A stretch of 64,000 nt of DNA, from assembly GCA_017506865.1 (NCBI GenBank), contig JAFCMP010000529.1, positions 62,001 to 126,000 on the forward strand. Direction: 5' to 3'. The notes under the pieces are model-generated. The model saw nothing but the letters and a program-made list of their open reading frames with translations. It had not been told where the DNA came from and made no database searches. Below, piece after piece: positions 30,312 through 40,695 of this stretch. The stretch's first letter is position 1, and each line of letters begins with the position of its first letter. The position numbers and the translations under genes are program-made. This DNA comes from Tribonema minus (lineage: Eukaryota; Sar; Xanthophyceae; Tribonematales; Tribonemataceae).

Positions 30312-30968
30312 GCGGTTTGGCTCACGGGGGCGCTTGTTTGCAGGTTCACTGTTGAGCCTGTACGTTTAGACACCACACCGCTTACATACCATCAGCAGTG
30401 TAGTGTCTGGGGGCGATTGTCGTACAGGTCGAAATGTGTTGCATTGACCACCTGGGCGCACAAACCCACCCGCCCACCCTTAGTTTTGTTTCAGCTGTAC
30501 ATGCGCACTTCTTTTGCGTGTGTTACACAAACGCTGGGGGGGGGGATAAGTGCGCAGTGCCAACATGTCGGGGGCGTACATACTACAGTAGTTGTAGAAT
30601 GGTGGTGCGCTTGCTTGCGATGGTTGCGCAGTGCCAACATGTCGGGGGCGCATATAGCAGCAGAGCCAGTTGCTTGCTCGTTAGTTTGTCTGTTGCAGCG
30701 TTAGGTCATGTGTTGTTTTGCAACAATGTAGTTGCCACTCCAGCCAGACGCGCCACAGTCTTTCTGAGACTTGTTGGTGGCGGAGGTTTGCTGGTATATG
30801 CCATATGCCCGTGTTATTTGAGAGTTTCGGCGGTCCTGGATGACAGCCGTGCTTGCATTGCATTTTGTAGCAGTATTGCTTGTGTAGTATCGACGGCGCC
30901 TCACATGAGTGCTCACATGAGTGCATGGCTTTCGACTTGTGGAGTGGAAGAGCCATGCAGGGGGCGAT
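30312..30968. other. Non-coding stretch with short direct repeats
   Basis: The phrase GCGCAGTGCCAACATGTCGG plus GGGCG occurs at about 30550 and 30628. A 50-bp block starting ATTGTCGTACAGGTCGAAAT at 30416 recurs at 31254. No gene is supported. Confidence 0.5.
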
Positions 30969-31253
30969 TGTAGTGAGGCAACCCTAGGCGGAGCAGTAGT
31001 TGAAGTAGGGCTTGCATTGCGAATGCCTTTTGTGCAGTAATCAGACACGACTTTAACCTTCAACATGGCACAGCTTCTTCTGCTTCTACCTGTTTAGCCA
31101 CGCTTGCATATCAGGGTGATATTGCACTTGGGGAGGGCGCTCCGGTCCACCTCCCACGGCACCAGGCAGTGGGCATTTCCGGCTGTTTCAAGTCAAGGTT
31201 GAGGCTGAGTCTCACACACTTTCACCCTCTGTGGTTGGCACACCACCACAATG
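30969..31253 (+). mobile_element. 285-bp direct repeat, copy 2, inserted with a target duplication
   Basis: Nearly identical to 27848-28133. It splits a copy of the sequence GGGGGCGATTGTCGTACAGG, whose intact version is at 30408-30427; ATTG is present on both sides of the inserted unit (30967-30970 and 31254-31258). This empty-site/filled-site pair shows the unit moved as a discrete block. Confidence 0.65.
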
Positions 31254-31259
31254 TATTGT

Positions 31260-32537
31260 CGTACAGGTCGAAATGTGTTGCATTGACCACCTGGGCGCAC
31301 AGCTCGAGCAGTCGCTCTTCAAGGGGTATTGAGGAGCGCCACAATTCTGGCCACCACAGCTTGGAGGGCTGCGCCGACGCAGTTCCTCATGCGCCTCTAC
31401 GACGACTGGGGCATAGTCGGCCCCTCGACAGCTACCGTCCACCGCATGTTGGACACCAAGAAGCTGGCGCAAGCACCCAAGCTGTGGGGTGCCAAGGGCG
31501 CCGGCGCCAACCGGCAGCGCCAAGATATCGCTCAGTGCCAGTGGGTGGGGGAGCTTCACGGTGACCAATTCCTTGTCGGCAACAACTTGAAGGTCACTGA
31601 GCACAGCGACTTCCTCCACTATTGTATACATGGAGCGGGTCGCGGAGCGTCAGGGCGAAGCTGCCTGCGTCATCACAGCTTTGCGGCGCGACAACGCGTG
31701 GCCGGGGGACTTCGAAACTTCAAGCTGAGGCGGTCATGAAGATTACACATCACTTCACGCCGCCAACCAGCTTCGACGCTGCGCTGCAGGAGCTCGTCGA
31801 ATTTCAGCAGCACTGCAGCCTAATGAAAACATCGGCAACTACATGGTGCGTGCGCGCCGCCGCGTGCAGGCTGTAAAAATGCTCTACTGGCAAGCAGCGG
31901 CACAGGCGCGCAACAAAGGACGCAAACTGCCGGATTTGGTTGAATGTGTCGCCATCACGCTGCTGGAGCGCAGCCTCGCGGGGTCCTTCAAGCAGCAGCA
32001 CCGCTGTTCCAACAAGCCACGCTTTGACCTAGAGGAGATGCACACCGTGCTCGAGAGATTGGAACGCACCGCCAAGCTGCGCGAGCGCGATAAACGTGCC
32101 TCCGCAGCAGCAGTAATCCCTACTTGGTTCGGCAACTGCTGCAGTGACAGCCGCTATAGCAATCGCGGCAGCAGCGGACCTGACACTGCGGGGGGGAGGC
32201 AGCAGAGACGGTCTGACTGTCTGACTCTGAGCCTGCAGAGCCAGGTCACTGGCACCGCCGCTTTGAGGAGGTCTTGGAATGGTGCCAAGCAGTCTCAGCG
32301 CGCGCCGCGGCTGAAGCTGACAACCCGAGCATCTGTTACAACTGCAAGAAGAAGGCGCAGCGCCTGTGGCTGGAGTGCCCGCAGCCCCGGGCCTACAACG
32401 ACTCGGATCAGAATTGGCGCGACGCAGTCAGACAGTCACGGTGGCCAGAGCTGCGGCAGCTCAGGCTGGCGTCATGCAGTGAAGGCTACTTCAACAACAT
32501 GCAGCACAGGTACACACTCAAGGGCAGCTCTCACTAG
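31260..32537 (+). pseudogene. Gag-like retroelement remnant with decayed zinc knuckle
   Basis: Three frames carry successive parts of one protein: FLMRLYDDWGIVGPSTATVH, then AALQELVEFQQHC, then NENIGNYMVRARRRVQAVKM and LPDLVECVAITLLERSLAGS, then FDLEEMHTVLERLERTAKLR, and finally SICYNCKKKAQRLWLECPQP. The middle resembles the helical capsid part of LTR-element gag, and the end resembles a CCHC knuckle in which the His is replaced by Gln and spacing is off by one. Gag packages element RNA. Frame changes near 31640, 31830 and 32200 make it a pseudogene. It shares family with the inverted fragment at 26160-26345. Confidence 0.6.
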
Positions 32538-33030
32538 GCGGCGCTGCGGACGCGGCGTGCGCCTACGCTGTTTTGGCGGGCGGCGCTACGGACGCGGCGT
32601 GCGCCTACGCTGTTTTAGCGGGCGGCGCTGCAGCTTGTGGCGTACGCCTAGTAGTACGCTCTTTTGGCGGGCGGCGCTGCGGACGCGGACCGGGTGTGCG
32701 CCTACGCTCTTTGGCGGGCGGCGCTGCGGACGCGGCGTGCGCCTATGCTCACTTGGCGGGCGGCGCTGCAGCTTTGTGGCGTAGTACTACGTAGTACTAC
32801 GCCTACGCTCTTCAAAGTTTGGCAGGCATCGCTCTGACGGCCGCGGCGCGCGCCTACGCTCCTTTGCCGGGAGGCGCTGCAGCCTGAGCTTGCGGCGTGC
32901 GCCTACAATCTTTTGGCAGGCGGCGACGCGCACACGCGTCGCTACCCATTCCGCCGGAGTCCGCGGCGGCGCGCCTACGCGTCGCTGCGCACGCAGCAGG
33001 CGGCGGCGCGCACACGCGCTGTCGCACTTG
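32536..33030. repeat. GC-rich minisatellite, about 48-bp unit
   Basis: The unit GGCGGGCGGCGCTGCGGACG plus CGGCGTGCGCCTACGCTNTT recurs at least five times between 32536 and 32770, with TAGTACTACG-type insertions in two of them, then decays towards 33030. Unit length is variable and near 48 bp. The plus strand can be read as repeated LAGGAADAACAYA, but this is a by-product of the repeat. Confidence 0.8.
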
Positions 33031-33699
33031 ATTTTTTGTGACTGCATGCACACTGCTCATACGGCTTTCACGTTGCCGCTGCACGCGGCGGCAGTCATAG
33101 TTACTGTAGCAGTGGCGTCGGGCTTGGTAGTGACAGCTGGCTGATGTGGGTGTTCTGGACATGCTACAGGCCTGTACTGGCCAGTTTCCGCTTGCATGCT
33201 AGCAGCCCAGCATAGGCGCATTCAGGCCTTTGGCACGATAGCTGGTTGAGCGTCCCCTATGCAACCCGCTGGTCCGACGCGACTCGCTTGGAGCCGGGGG
33301 GGGGGGGGTGGTAGCACCGCGTGTACCCGGTAGTACCCTTTAGCTAGGCTTAGGGCTTGCAGAGCAGTGACAAGTGGGAGCGGCACCTGCCTTGCCTGCA
33401 CTTGCACAAATGATCACTCTTGCATGGATCTGGCGGTGTGTGGTGTGCTGCTGCTTGCAGAGCGCAGTTCTGCTGGCCCAGACAGGCCTTGTTTCAACAT
33501 TCTTTCAAGCATGCCAGCGATAGGAGGCTTTGCCAGGGGGATGGTAGTATGCATGGTATGGTCTGGTGCTCTCATGCTTGCTGTTACAATGGCGTGCGAG
33601 CAAAAAATAATATGCCTTGCACTCAAGGCGTATTGGCGGGGCCACAAAGAGGGCAGCTGCAGGTGCGCCGCGGCGGTGACCATGGCAGGCAGGTGACGG
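33031..33699. other. No gene recognised
   Basis: A G homopolymer lies at 33297-33308. Frames are short and unrecognised. Confidence 0.4.
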
Positions 33700-34831
33700 G
33701 TGACATTGCTCAAAAAGGGTTATTCTGTCAGGAAATTGTCAATCAAATTTGAGGCGAGAGAGAGTCAGACATTTTTTATATTGGAATTTATGTGGCCCCG
33801 CCATATATGCCAATTGAGTGGTTTTGGGTGGTTTTTGCCTGTGTCGAGTAAAATAAATACCGCATAACAAAAAAATGAATTCATGCGGATAGGCCCAAAT
33901 CATCATGATGATCAGCCTCAAGCTGAGCCGAATTCCGCCGTAGTGCAATCGCTCTACTCGATGATTGGTTTCAAAGTGTTTCCATGTAAAGACTGGCGGC
34001 CTATCATTACCTATCATTATAATATTCACATATTACTACTAGTATAAGTTATTGCATTGTTATTAATTTTAAGACTGAATGCTATACATCATGATTTCGC
34101 GATTCAGCAGATTCTGAAGTGCATGCAAAGAGATCACTGCGGCTCACCAGGTCCACGATTTTCGGGCCCCCAGGACGTAACATTCAGCAGGTTGGTGGAA
34201 CCTTAATCAGATTCTGTTGTCTGCAGTTTAGAATGACTCCGAGACTGACAGGCTCTGAGGCAACATCTTGATGATCTCAGAGTCTCAGAGGTATGGTACT
34301 CATTGCAATGACATTGAGCATGTCGTCAAATGATTGCTTCTGAATCAAATTGAATTCTGAATCAAAATAAAATTATGTGACGGTGACTCAACGGCTAGCA
34401 AATGGACCACTTCAAGGTGCACTGCAGGTGTATTTTTGGATGTCACTTCCAGTGCCAGTGCCACTGGGTCGTGTCAATTTTTAAAAGTGTATTCAAAGTT
34501 TGGAGGACTGAGCCTGCCAGTGGTGTCCAAGTCTTCAAAATGATTTCCATTCAAGTTGAACTTGAAGTTCAACAAGGCATTTCAAAGTCATAAATCAGTT
34601 AAATATGCCATGTGCACCATGGTCAGGTACTACCAGCAGGACCCCCGGAGCCCCAGAGGGGGTTGGGCTCGGGATCATCAGCGCGTCGGCAGCCCACTTC
34701 ATATCTTTCCAATTGTGTCTATGAAGCTGGCCATAACAATCAATACAAAGAAAAAAATGGCGCATTCTTATTTTCTCTGTAAGAAGAAAGAAAAGATTTT
34801 TAGAAGAAAAAGCACGTTTTTTAACTAGTTA

Positions 34832-35034
34832 CCAGACTCTTCAAGGTGAGAGATTAATTTAGTCTTGTTTGAAAAAACATCAAAATCTAATTTTTTCCAT
34901 GAACGAAATACAGAACTATATAGTGTCTTTGCAGACTCTTCAAGGCGAGAGATTAATTTAGTCTTGCTTAAAAAAACATCAAAATCTAATTTTTTCCATG
35001 AACAAAAGTCAGAACTATATAGTATCTTTGCAGT
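34832..35034 (-). repeat. 102-bp tandem duplication that is in frame as a 34-residue unit
   Basis: The segment from CAGACTCTTCAAGGYGAGAG to GAACTATATAGTRTCTTTG is repeated with period 102. On the minus strand both copies are open in one frame (ILYSSDFCSWKKLDFDVF, then KTKLISRLEES; and TLYSSVFRSWKKLDFDVF, then KTKLISHLEES), inside an 86-codon frame at 34825-35106 that has no clear homologue. Most differences between copies are few and scattered. Confidence 0.75.
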
Positions 35035-35156
35035 TGCATTATGTTCGTCATTGTCAGTCCCTGGATAAGCTGCGCTCAAAAGCGGTATTTGTATACAGCA
35101 ATCCACACTGGAATTTTTTTATTCATTTATGGAATTTTTTCATAAAAACTTGTTCA

Positions 35157-35245
35157 AAACGGCTAAGCGTGTCATCGCCCATCAAGTTTAACTGATTGAG
35201 GCTTCAAGAAGTTCGTTCTCGCCAGTCACCACATGGGATGACGGC
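35157..35245 (+). repeat. Dispersed repeat shared with 10388-10470
   Basis: AAACGGCTRAGYGTGTCA, then ACTGATTGAGGCTTC, then CGCCAGYCACC, then GGGATGACGGCRGTA occur in the same order in both places. Confidence 0.6.
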
Positions 35246-35598
35246 GGTATGGCAGGCCCCGGCCGGGGCAGTCGGCGGCATGCCCCAGGCAGACTCTTCG
35301 GAAGTAGTACTTGAATTAGAGCATGGCGTGTAGTGTCATCGTCGAACAGGCCCCGCGTAGCGCTATTTGAGTATTGAAATACTGGTGAGAGCGGCTACGG
35401 ATATATGAGTTCAACTCATGTGTGCTCTGTAAAATGGGTACGCGTATACTTGTGGAATGGGTTATTGCTGATTGCACAGTTTATTTCTGCCTGCTTCAAC
35501 TACCTTTTGAGCTGTTGTACGTATGGACTTGTATTTATAAAGGCCCAAGGGAGGCCAGGTTGCCTATGCAATCGAAAACCTTGCGTCAACGCAGCAGC

Positions 35599-36520
35599 CT
35601 AGTCTGCGCTGTGCCCTAGGAGTTTGGATACCGGCGCCGCAACACAGCCCAGCATTCGCGCTCCACGTGTGTATGCCATGACGCGCTCCGCCAACTCCCG
35701 CGCCAGCGATATGCTCAGCTCAATGTGGATCTGACGCTTAGCTAACTCGGCCTTGCGTAACACATCTGCCTTCCCCCCCCCCTGAGCACAGTGCTGAGTG
35801 CATTGCCAACTCCTTAACAAAAAGGCTTGTCTGCTTGCCCAGCCGTCCGTACGGCTCCTGCACGAATGGCACAAAAGCCCAAGATGACGTCAAGGTGCCG
35901 GTGTGGTGCTTGACCTTCGCGTCCTCCCCCACCCCAGCAGCATAGCCGTCCGTGTTCGAGGCTTGTTTTGCCTGTCAGGTACGAGCTCGCTGTGGGCGCG
36001 CGCACACTTGTGTCTAGCACTATTCCCTTGTTACGGTATGCACTGCTAAAGTGCAGACACCCTGGGTCAATGACTGTGTCCGCCCGATACCCCGGTACCT
36101 TGAAGACGCTAGCGTCCTCATTGCGGACAATAGAGACATGGTGCTGTCTCAAGATGCGCTGTAGGCACCGCTTTTGGGCAGTGTGTGTCGCGTTGTGCCC
36201 CCGTATGTGCTGGCTGGGGCAGCTGATCGCATGCGTGGAGGTGTGGCTCACGTCACTGCACCGCCATGGGCACACCTTGCCCTGTATGCCCCACCCGTCT
36301 ATAAAGATCGCAACCAAAATCATCGTGGCTGCTGCCATACTGGACATGGGCGCCGCACCCGGGCGGTCATTGGCAGCGGGTGGCACGCTCATCCACGCCA
36401 TTGCCCCGGACGCACGCTGGCTGCGCAGCTGCGCCAGGACCCGCGCGCTAGCCTGTTGGCGGCGGCGGCTGGTGTCACGCGAGTCACCAATAAGTGTACA
36501 AAAAACATTCACTGGCAGGT
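35599..36520 (-). pseudogene. C-terminal fragment of a second non-LTR retroelement lineage
   Basis: Reading down the minus strand: ARVLAQLRSQRASGAMAWMS (the post-RT helix found in these elements), then CPWRCSDVSHTSTHAISC (a CCHC-type knuckle), then RGHNATHTAQKRCLQRIL, then VPGYRADTVIDPG, then GIVLDTSVRAPTASSYL (endonuclease core, RxD followed by LDxSV), then EDAKVKHHTGT with SWAFVPFVQEPYGRLGKQ, then ELSISLARELAERVMAYTRG. The RT itself is missing and two frame changes (near 35935 and 35790) break it. It is diverged from the element at 20413, so it is a different family. Confidence 0.65.
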
Positions 36521-36539
36521 GGATGTATTGAATCAGATT

Positions 36540-38570
36540 TAAATTAGAAGCATTCGGTTACCGTAGCTGGCATGCACAATGTACGTGCAGCTTCGTAGAA
36601 TGCACATCTCTTTGGCAGTCGCTCTGGGCCAGCGCAGTGTGGCGTTGAACTTGGAGTCGATGACAAAACTGAATGCTCGTTATATATGCTCGTTATGAAA
36701 GGCAAAGACCATACGACTGAGCCGCTACCATAATGGTCTCAGATACTATAGTATTTGGCACTCAGATTGATAGCTGACCTTTTTTATTGTCGGCGCTTGC
36801 TCGCAATCGCAACGTGCTGTGTGCACAAAAACTTGAAGTTCGCCCCAAACCCGGTCTTGGTTTAGATTATACTTGCGGAGCTCGCGCGCGTGCGAAAGCA
36901 GTAAATAAGGGAATAACTCATACTGCGAGTGATCAACTGTGGAGCAGTGCATGTTTCACTCATTGCCTCACACAAACAGGTAAGTATTACGCGTACCAGA
37001 AATTCCGCGGCCACGGGTACGAGCTAAAGCGCGCGTCAAAAGTTATACTCGTACGCGTGCCACCACGGTGTACGCGCCATCTCTGATAGGAATGGAGTCA
37101 CTGGCCGACCAGCACGTGCCGCTCAATAACTCAAAGCAGGCTAGGTCATCGCGGACGGGAAGCAGCACCCGGCCACCCTCAGAGGCTCTGCCAAGTTGAA
37201 CCCAAGGCTGTGCAATTGGCAAGTGCTCTGTGCGTTGTTGCAATCGACGCTGCAGCAGTTGCCGGCAACATGCCTTAAGAAGTGACTGTGACAGCGCAAA
37301 CGTAAGAGTGCTCTGATGGCTCCTGCCAGGCTGAGCCTCTGACAGGTGAGGCAGCCTATTAGTAAGGCTGAGGCTGAGCCTCAGGCGGCCTGAGCCTGTG
37401 CTTCGACCTCAGGCTGCTTCGTTTGAAATAAGAAGCTGAAGTCAGTTGCACACGTGTACAGTTGCCACGCCGGGGCCCCTAGCGCAAACTTTGAAAGCAA
37501 AGTACCACGAAGCAACGGACGGTTGCTTCAGAATTCACAGGCAGTCATTCGCTGAAAAGTGAGGCAGGCGAAGCCTGCCAGTGACTCAGAGCTTCATGTT
37601 CCTGACAGTGTGTGTGTGCCTCTTTGACTCTGAAACGAAAAGCGACTGAACTGAACTGAATCTTGAGGTCAAACGCCTTGAACCGACTGAAACGACTGCG
37701 GCAGCCGCAGCAGCTGCCAGTGCTGGCAGTTACTGTAGCTGCTAATTATTCACGCCTCCTGCCACGCTCGGAGCGGCTTCTGTGGTAGTCCTTATCATTA
37801 TCAACAACTTGAAGGTTCCCATACATGAAAGTCTGAATCAACAAAGTTCCGTCTTCAAGCCTTGAAGTTGTTGGGTATCATCATAATTGACCAACTCCGA
37901 GTCGGGGTCCAACATTTGCGGTACAAGAGTAAAACCATTTGTGACTTTACGGCTGTAACTTAAACGGGGACGGGGGGGGCGGGGGACTGTCCGCGAATGT
38001 ACTACTAGTAGGATGCTCATTTGGACTTTGACAGGGTGGCTACCAGTGGTGTTCCAAAGTTACGGAACAGCCTCAGAACGCACAGTGACTGCCAGTGCAG
38101 CCTCTGAGGACCTCGGCGTCATCGCCTAGAACCCGCGGCACTGCACATCGCAATCCCTCCCAACCGTGTGATGACCCTGATCAGGTCACCTGCTTGAACT
38201 GCTTGAAGCAGCAGCTCTCACCGTCTGCACAATATCATCATAGCGCAACCCAGTGCAACTGCACGTCATAGTAGCGCACGTACTACTAGTATTTACTGTA
38301 GTAGTACTTGCTTCGCTCAGCATTCAATTTACTCTCTTTTGTGGATTGTAGTGATGCTCATGAAGGCGCTGCTCTGTATGTGCACACAGGTCTGACTGAG
38401 TCAGTTGTATGGCTGTACCGCAGCGCTCACCTGCTGCGTCGCCTAACCAGTCACATTCACATCAGGCCCCTGGCGGTGCTCCTTGCAAAATACCTTGAGA
38501 GCTCCTGCAAGGGCGCAATGGAGAGGCGAAATAATGCACACATCGCTAGTCAATGTTAAAATGAATCTTT
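36540..38570. other. No gene recognised
   Basis: Gene-free sequence. At 37315-37425 there is a cluster of GAGGCTGAGCCTCAG-like imperfect palindromes. The word CAACTTGAAG occurs at 37803 and CCTTGAAGTTG at 37859. Palindrome-rich TACTACTAGTA words lie at 37998 and 38279. Confidence 0.4.
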
Positions 38571-38574
38571 GATG

Positions 38575-38660
38575 GAAACGAATCAAAGGATTGTTGAGCT
38601 CTAGGTGACAAGGTGTGGTTGGCTGTCAATTTGAATGCCGTCCACCAATAACCATGGTCG
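38575..38660 (+). repeat. Dispersed repeat, copy 2 of 3
   Basis: AAACGAATCAAAGGATTG, then GAGCTCTAGGTGACAAGGTG, then GCCGTCCACCAA matches the copies at 3878 and (inverted) 26520. Confidence 0.6.
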
Positions 38661-39360
38661 CCGCTGCTGCGGCAATCGACACGACTCAAGCAGTGCTACC
38701 ATATCCACAGTAGTCAAAAGTCTTGACAAAAGACTTATGTGCGCAAGCTTTCAATGACATGTTCTATGACACGTGCCACGGTGTAGGAACATAAGGAGTC
38801 GCTGGACAGTTCACAGTCAGCACTTCTTACAGACGAGTAGACACAGGGGCGGTCGCTGATGTGACCCTTGGCATACGGCATTTTGACGTCATGTGTGCCC
38901 CGACATGACCGTTGCTGTCAGCCTGAGGATGACGAGCGCGCAGCGCCCGCACTGATTCTTCGTCGAACGTGACGCTGCACCAGAACCTCTAATTCTGCAG
39001 ATCCACACCAAGTCAATGCTCAAGTTCCGCTTTATGATGGTGTGATTGATGCTGTGCATGTGAAACACACAGTCACCGTGGCTGGAGGAAGAGAAACTGT
39101 GGTACTGTATGGTCACAACCAGAGACACATCACACCAAAGCACATGAGAGGCTCTGCGCGGCACATGACGCAGCCGTCATAACAACCGCCAGGGGTATAC
39201 TATAGTCGGTGTGAAAAGGAATTGTCATCGTCGTGCTTTTCTGCTGAGCACTGTGAACCGATCATACCTGCCTAGCTAGCAGACAGGCACTGCGCGTACC
39301 TGGCCGCGCGTACCTGGAGGCCTACATTTTCTCTGCGCCGACATGCTCCTGGCGGTCGCG
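38661..39360. other. No gene recognised
   Basis: Only short frames. Nothing recognisable. Confidence 0.4.
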
Positions 39361-39515
39361 TGCATCCTGGCGCTGCACACTGAGCAGTGCTGCACCCACT
39401 CTGTGCATCTACACACAGATATGCATATGCTGCACACTGAGCAGTGCTGCAGCCACTGGCGCTCTGTGCGACAGCAGTGCACCTACACACGGATATGCAT
39501 ACGCATATACACACA
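39361..39515. repeat. Short tandem repeat, CACTGAGCAGTGCTGCA unit
   Basis: GCACACTGAGCAGTGCTGCA occurs near 39374 and 39432, each followed by a TGTG(C/A)-type phrase and an ACACRGATATGCATA block (39413 and 39487). The period is about 58-74 bp. On the minus strand it reads HCSVCSxxISVCRCT twice. Confidence 0.6.
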
Positions 39516-40320
39516 TATGTGCACACCTGGCCGCCCACTGCTCCTCATGCACAGTGATGTCGCGCAGCACCACGTGCCCCTGCCGCTCACAGCGGTGGCG
39601 GCAGTTGTCGCGCCGCCAGCAGCATGGTGTCAGTGATGGCATCACAGGTTGCAAGCCTTGTCCATGGCCCCTCCCCGCCGCCCCCTTGTAGTCCCCCTCA
39701 CCGCCCCCCTCTGAGCCGTGCTGCGCCTCCACTGCGTCCACTCAAACCTGTGTTGCACTGCAAATTGGGGTTGCCGCCTGCAGATATCGACTCGCCCCGA
39801 CTTGAATCCTCCAAGTCTGCGAGTCGGGTGATCAGGCCCTGGGGTGGGCGAGAAACGACGTTGAATGTGTGCGAATGAGCAGTGACTCTGAGTGCCAAGA
39901 GGAGCTCGCACGTGCAAGGTGCTGCGTGTGTGTGTCAGCGTCAAGAGCACGAAGCTCTCAACTCTAAGCCTGACCTTAACCCTAAGCAGTCACAGTACTT
40001 ATGCTCCGTGAGTCAATGTTCTTGACCGCCAGCGGCACGTGCTGCTGGTTGCGCTAACTCTGCACCCGCGATCACGTATGAAAGTAGCAATTGGTGTGAG
40101 ATATAATATGACAGAAATGCAACGCCATTGAATGTCAGCATGTGCACAACAATGAACACGACAGCGCAGTACGCCTCCTCACCACCTGGTTGATATGGCG
40201 CTTCGGCGTGCAGCACGGGCGCCAAGCATGCACTTCTGGCGCACTGTCACGACGCACATGAAGGTGATGACTGAAGTTGGAAGTTACGAGCTTGAATGAG
40301 GGTGACAGTAACCCTACGCC
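39516..40320. other. No gene recognised
   Basis: Short frames only. A telomere-like phrase lies near 39963-39987. Confidence 0.35.
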
Positions 40321-40695
40321 GTGATTCACACCAGTCACTGCTCCGCAGCCTTTGACCACTTCGGCACTATGTCACGCGACACCCAAGCGCTGCTGCACGC
40401 ACTCGCCGAGCAGAGCTCGCACGGCAGCTACAATCTTGCGCAGCGCGTTGTTGCCTTCTGGCGCCGCTGCACCTCCCTCGCGCTACAGCGCGCGCTCACA
40501 CGTGTCGTGATCGACAACTGGAACGCAGTCATTGCCCTGATGGCGACGTCAGCGCTTACCGCCGCATCGCACTGTTGCCGGTGCCGCGGGACTTGTCAGC
40601 CAGTGCCAATCCGCTGGCACCCCCGTAGATATAGTTATGGCAAAGCCCGTTTTATCGTGTGCTCAGCCCATGCGGTCCAGGACACAATACAAGGG
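40321..40695 (+). mobile_element. 5'-truncated retrotransposon 3' end, third long copy
   Basis: AAFDHFGTMSRDTQALLHAL, then EQSSHGSYNLAQRV, then FWRRCTSLALQRALTRVVID repeats the end of the endonuclease domain at 23800-23970, followed by the shared tail (CAAAGCCCGTTTTATCGTGT, then CGGTCCAGGACACAATACAA). It starts abruptly and has one extra Val codon. It preserves the uninterrupted site into which the 24004-24471 element inserted in the first copy. Confidence 0.8.

Larger units (their letters stand above)
33700..35600. other. AT-rich island
   Basis: Base composition drops sharply from the surrounding GC-rich sequence: A and T runs (AAAAAAACATCAAAATC, TTTTTATTCATTTATGG) are common. No recognised gene; a tandem repeat at 34832-35034 is described separately. 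It is compatible with inserted foreign, organellar or viral DNA, or with an AT-rich transposon. Confidence 0.6.

Noticed and set aside
28715..30376. 553-codon minus-strand open frame opposite the 585-codon ORF
   Set aside because: It begins at a weak start, is Arg/Pro/Ala/Leu-rich low complexity, and exists because GCN/GGC-rich sequence lacks stops on both strands.
34825..35106. Functional gene in the AT-rich island
   Set aside because: Only 93 codons, a tandem duplication, and no recognised domain; kept as a repeat and a finding rather than called as a gene.
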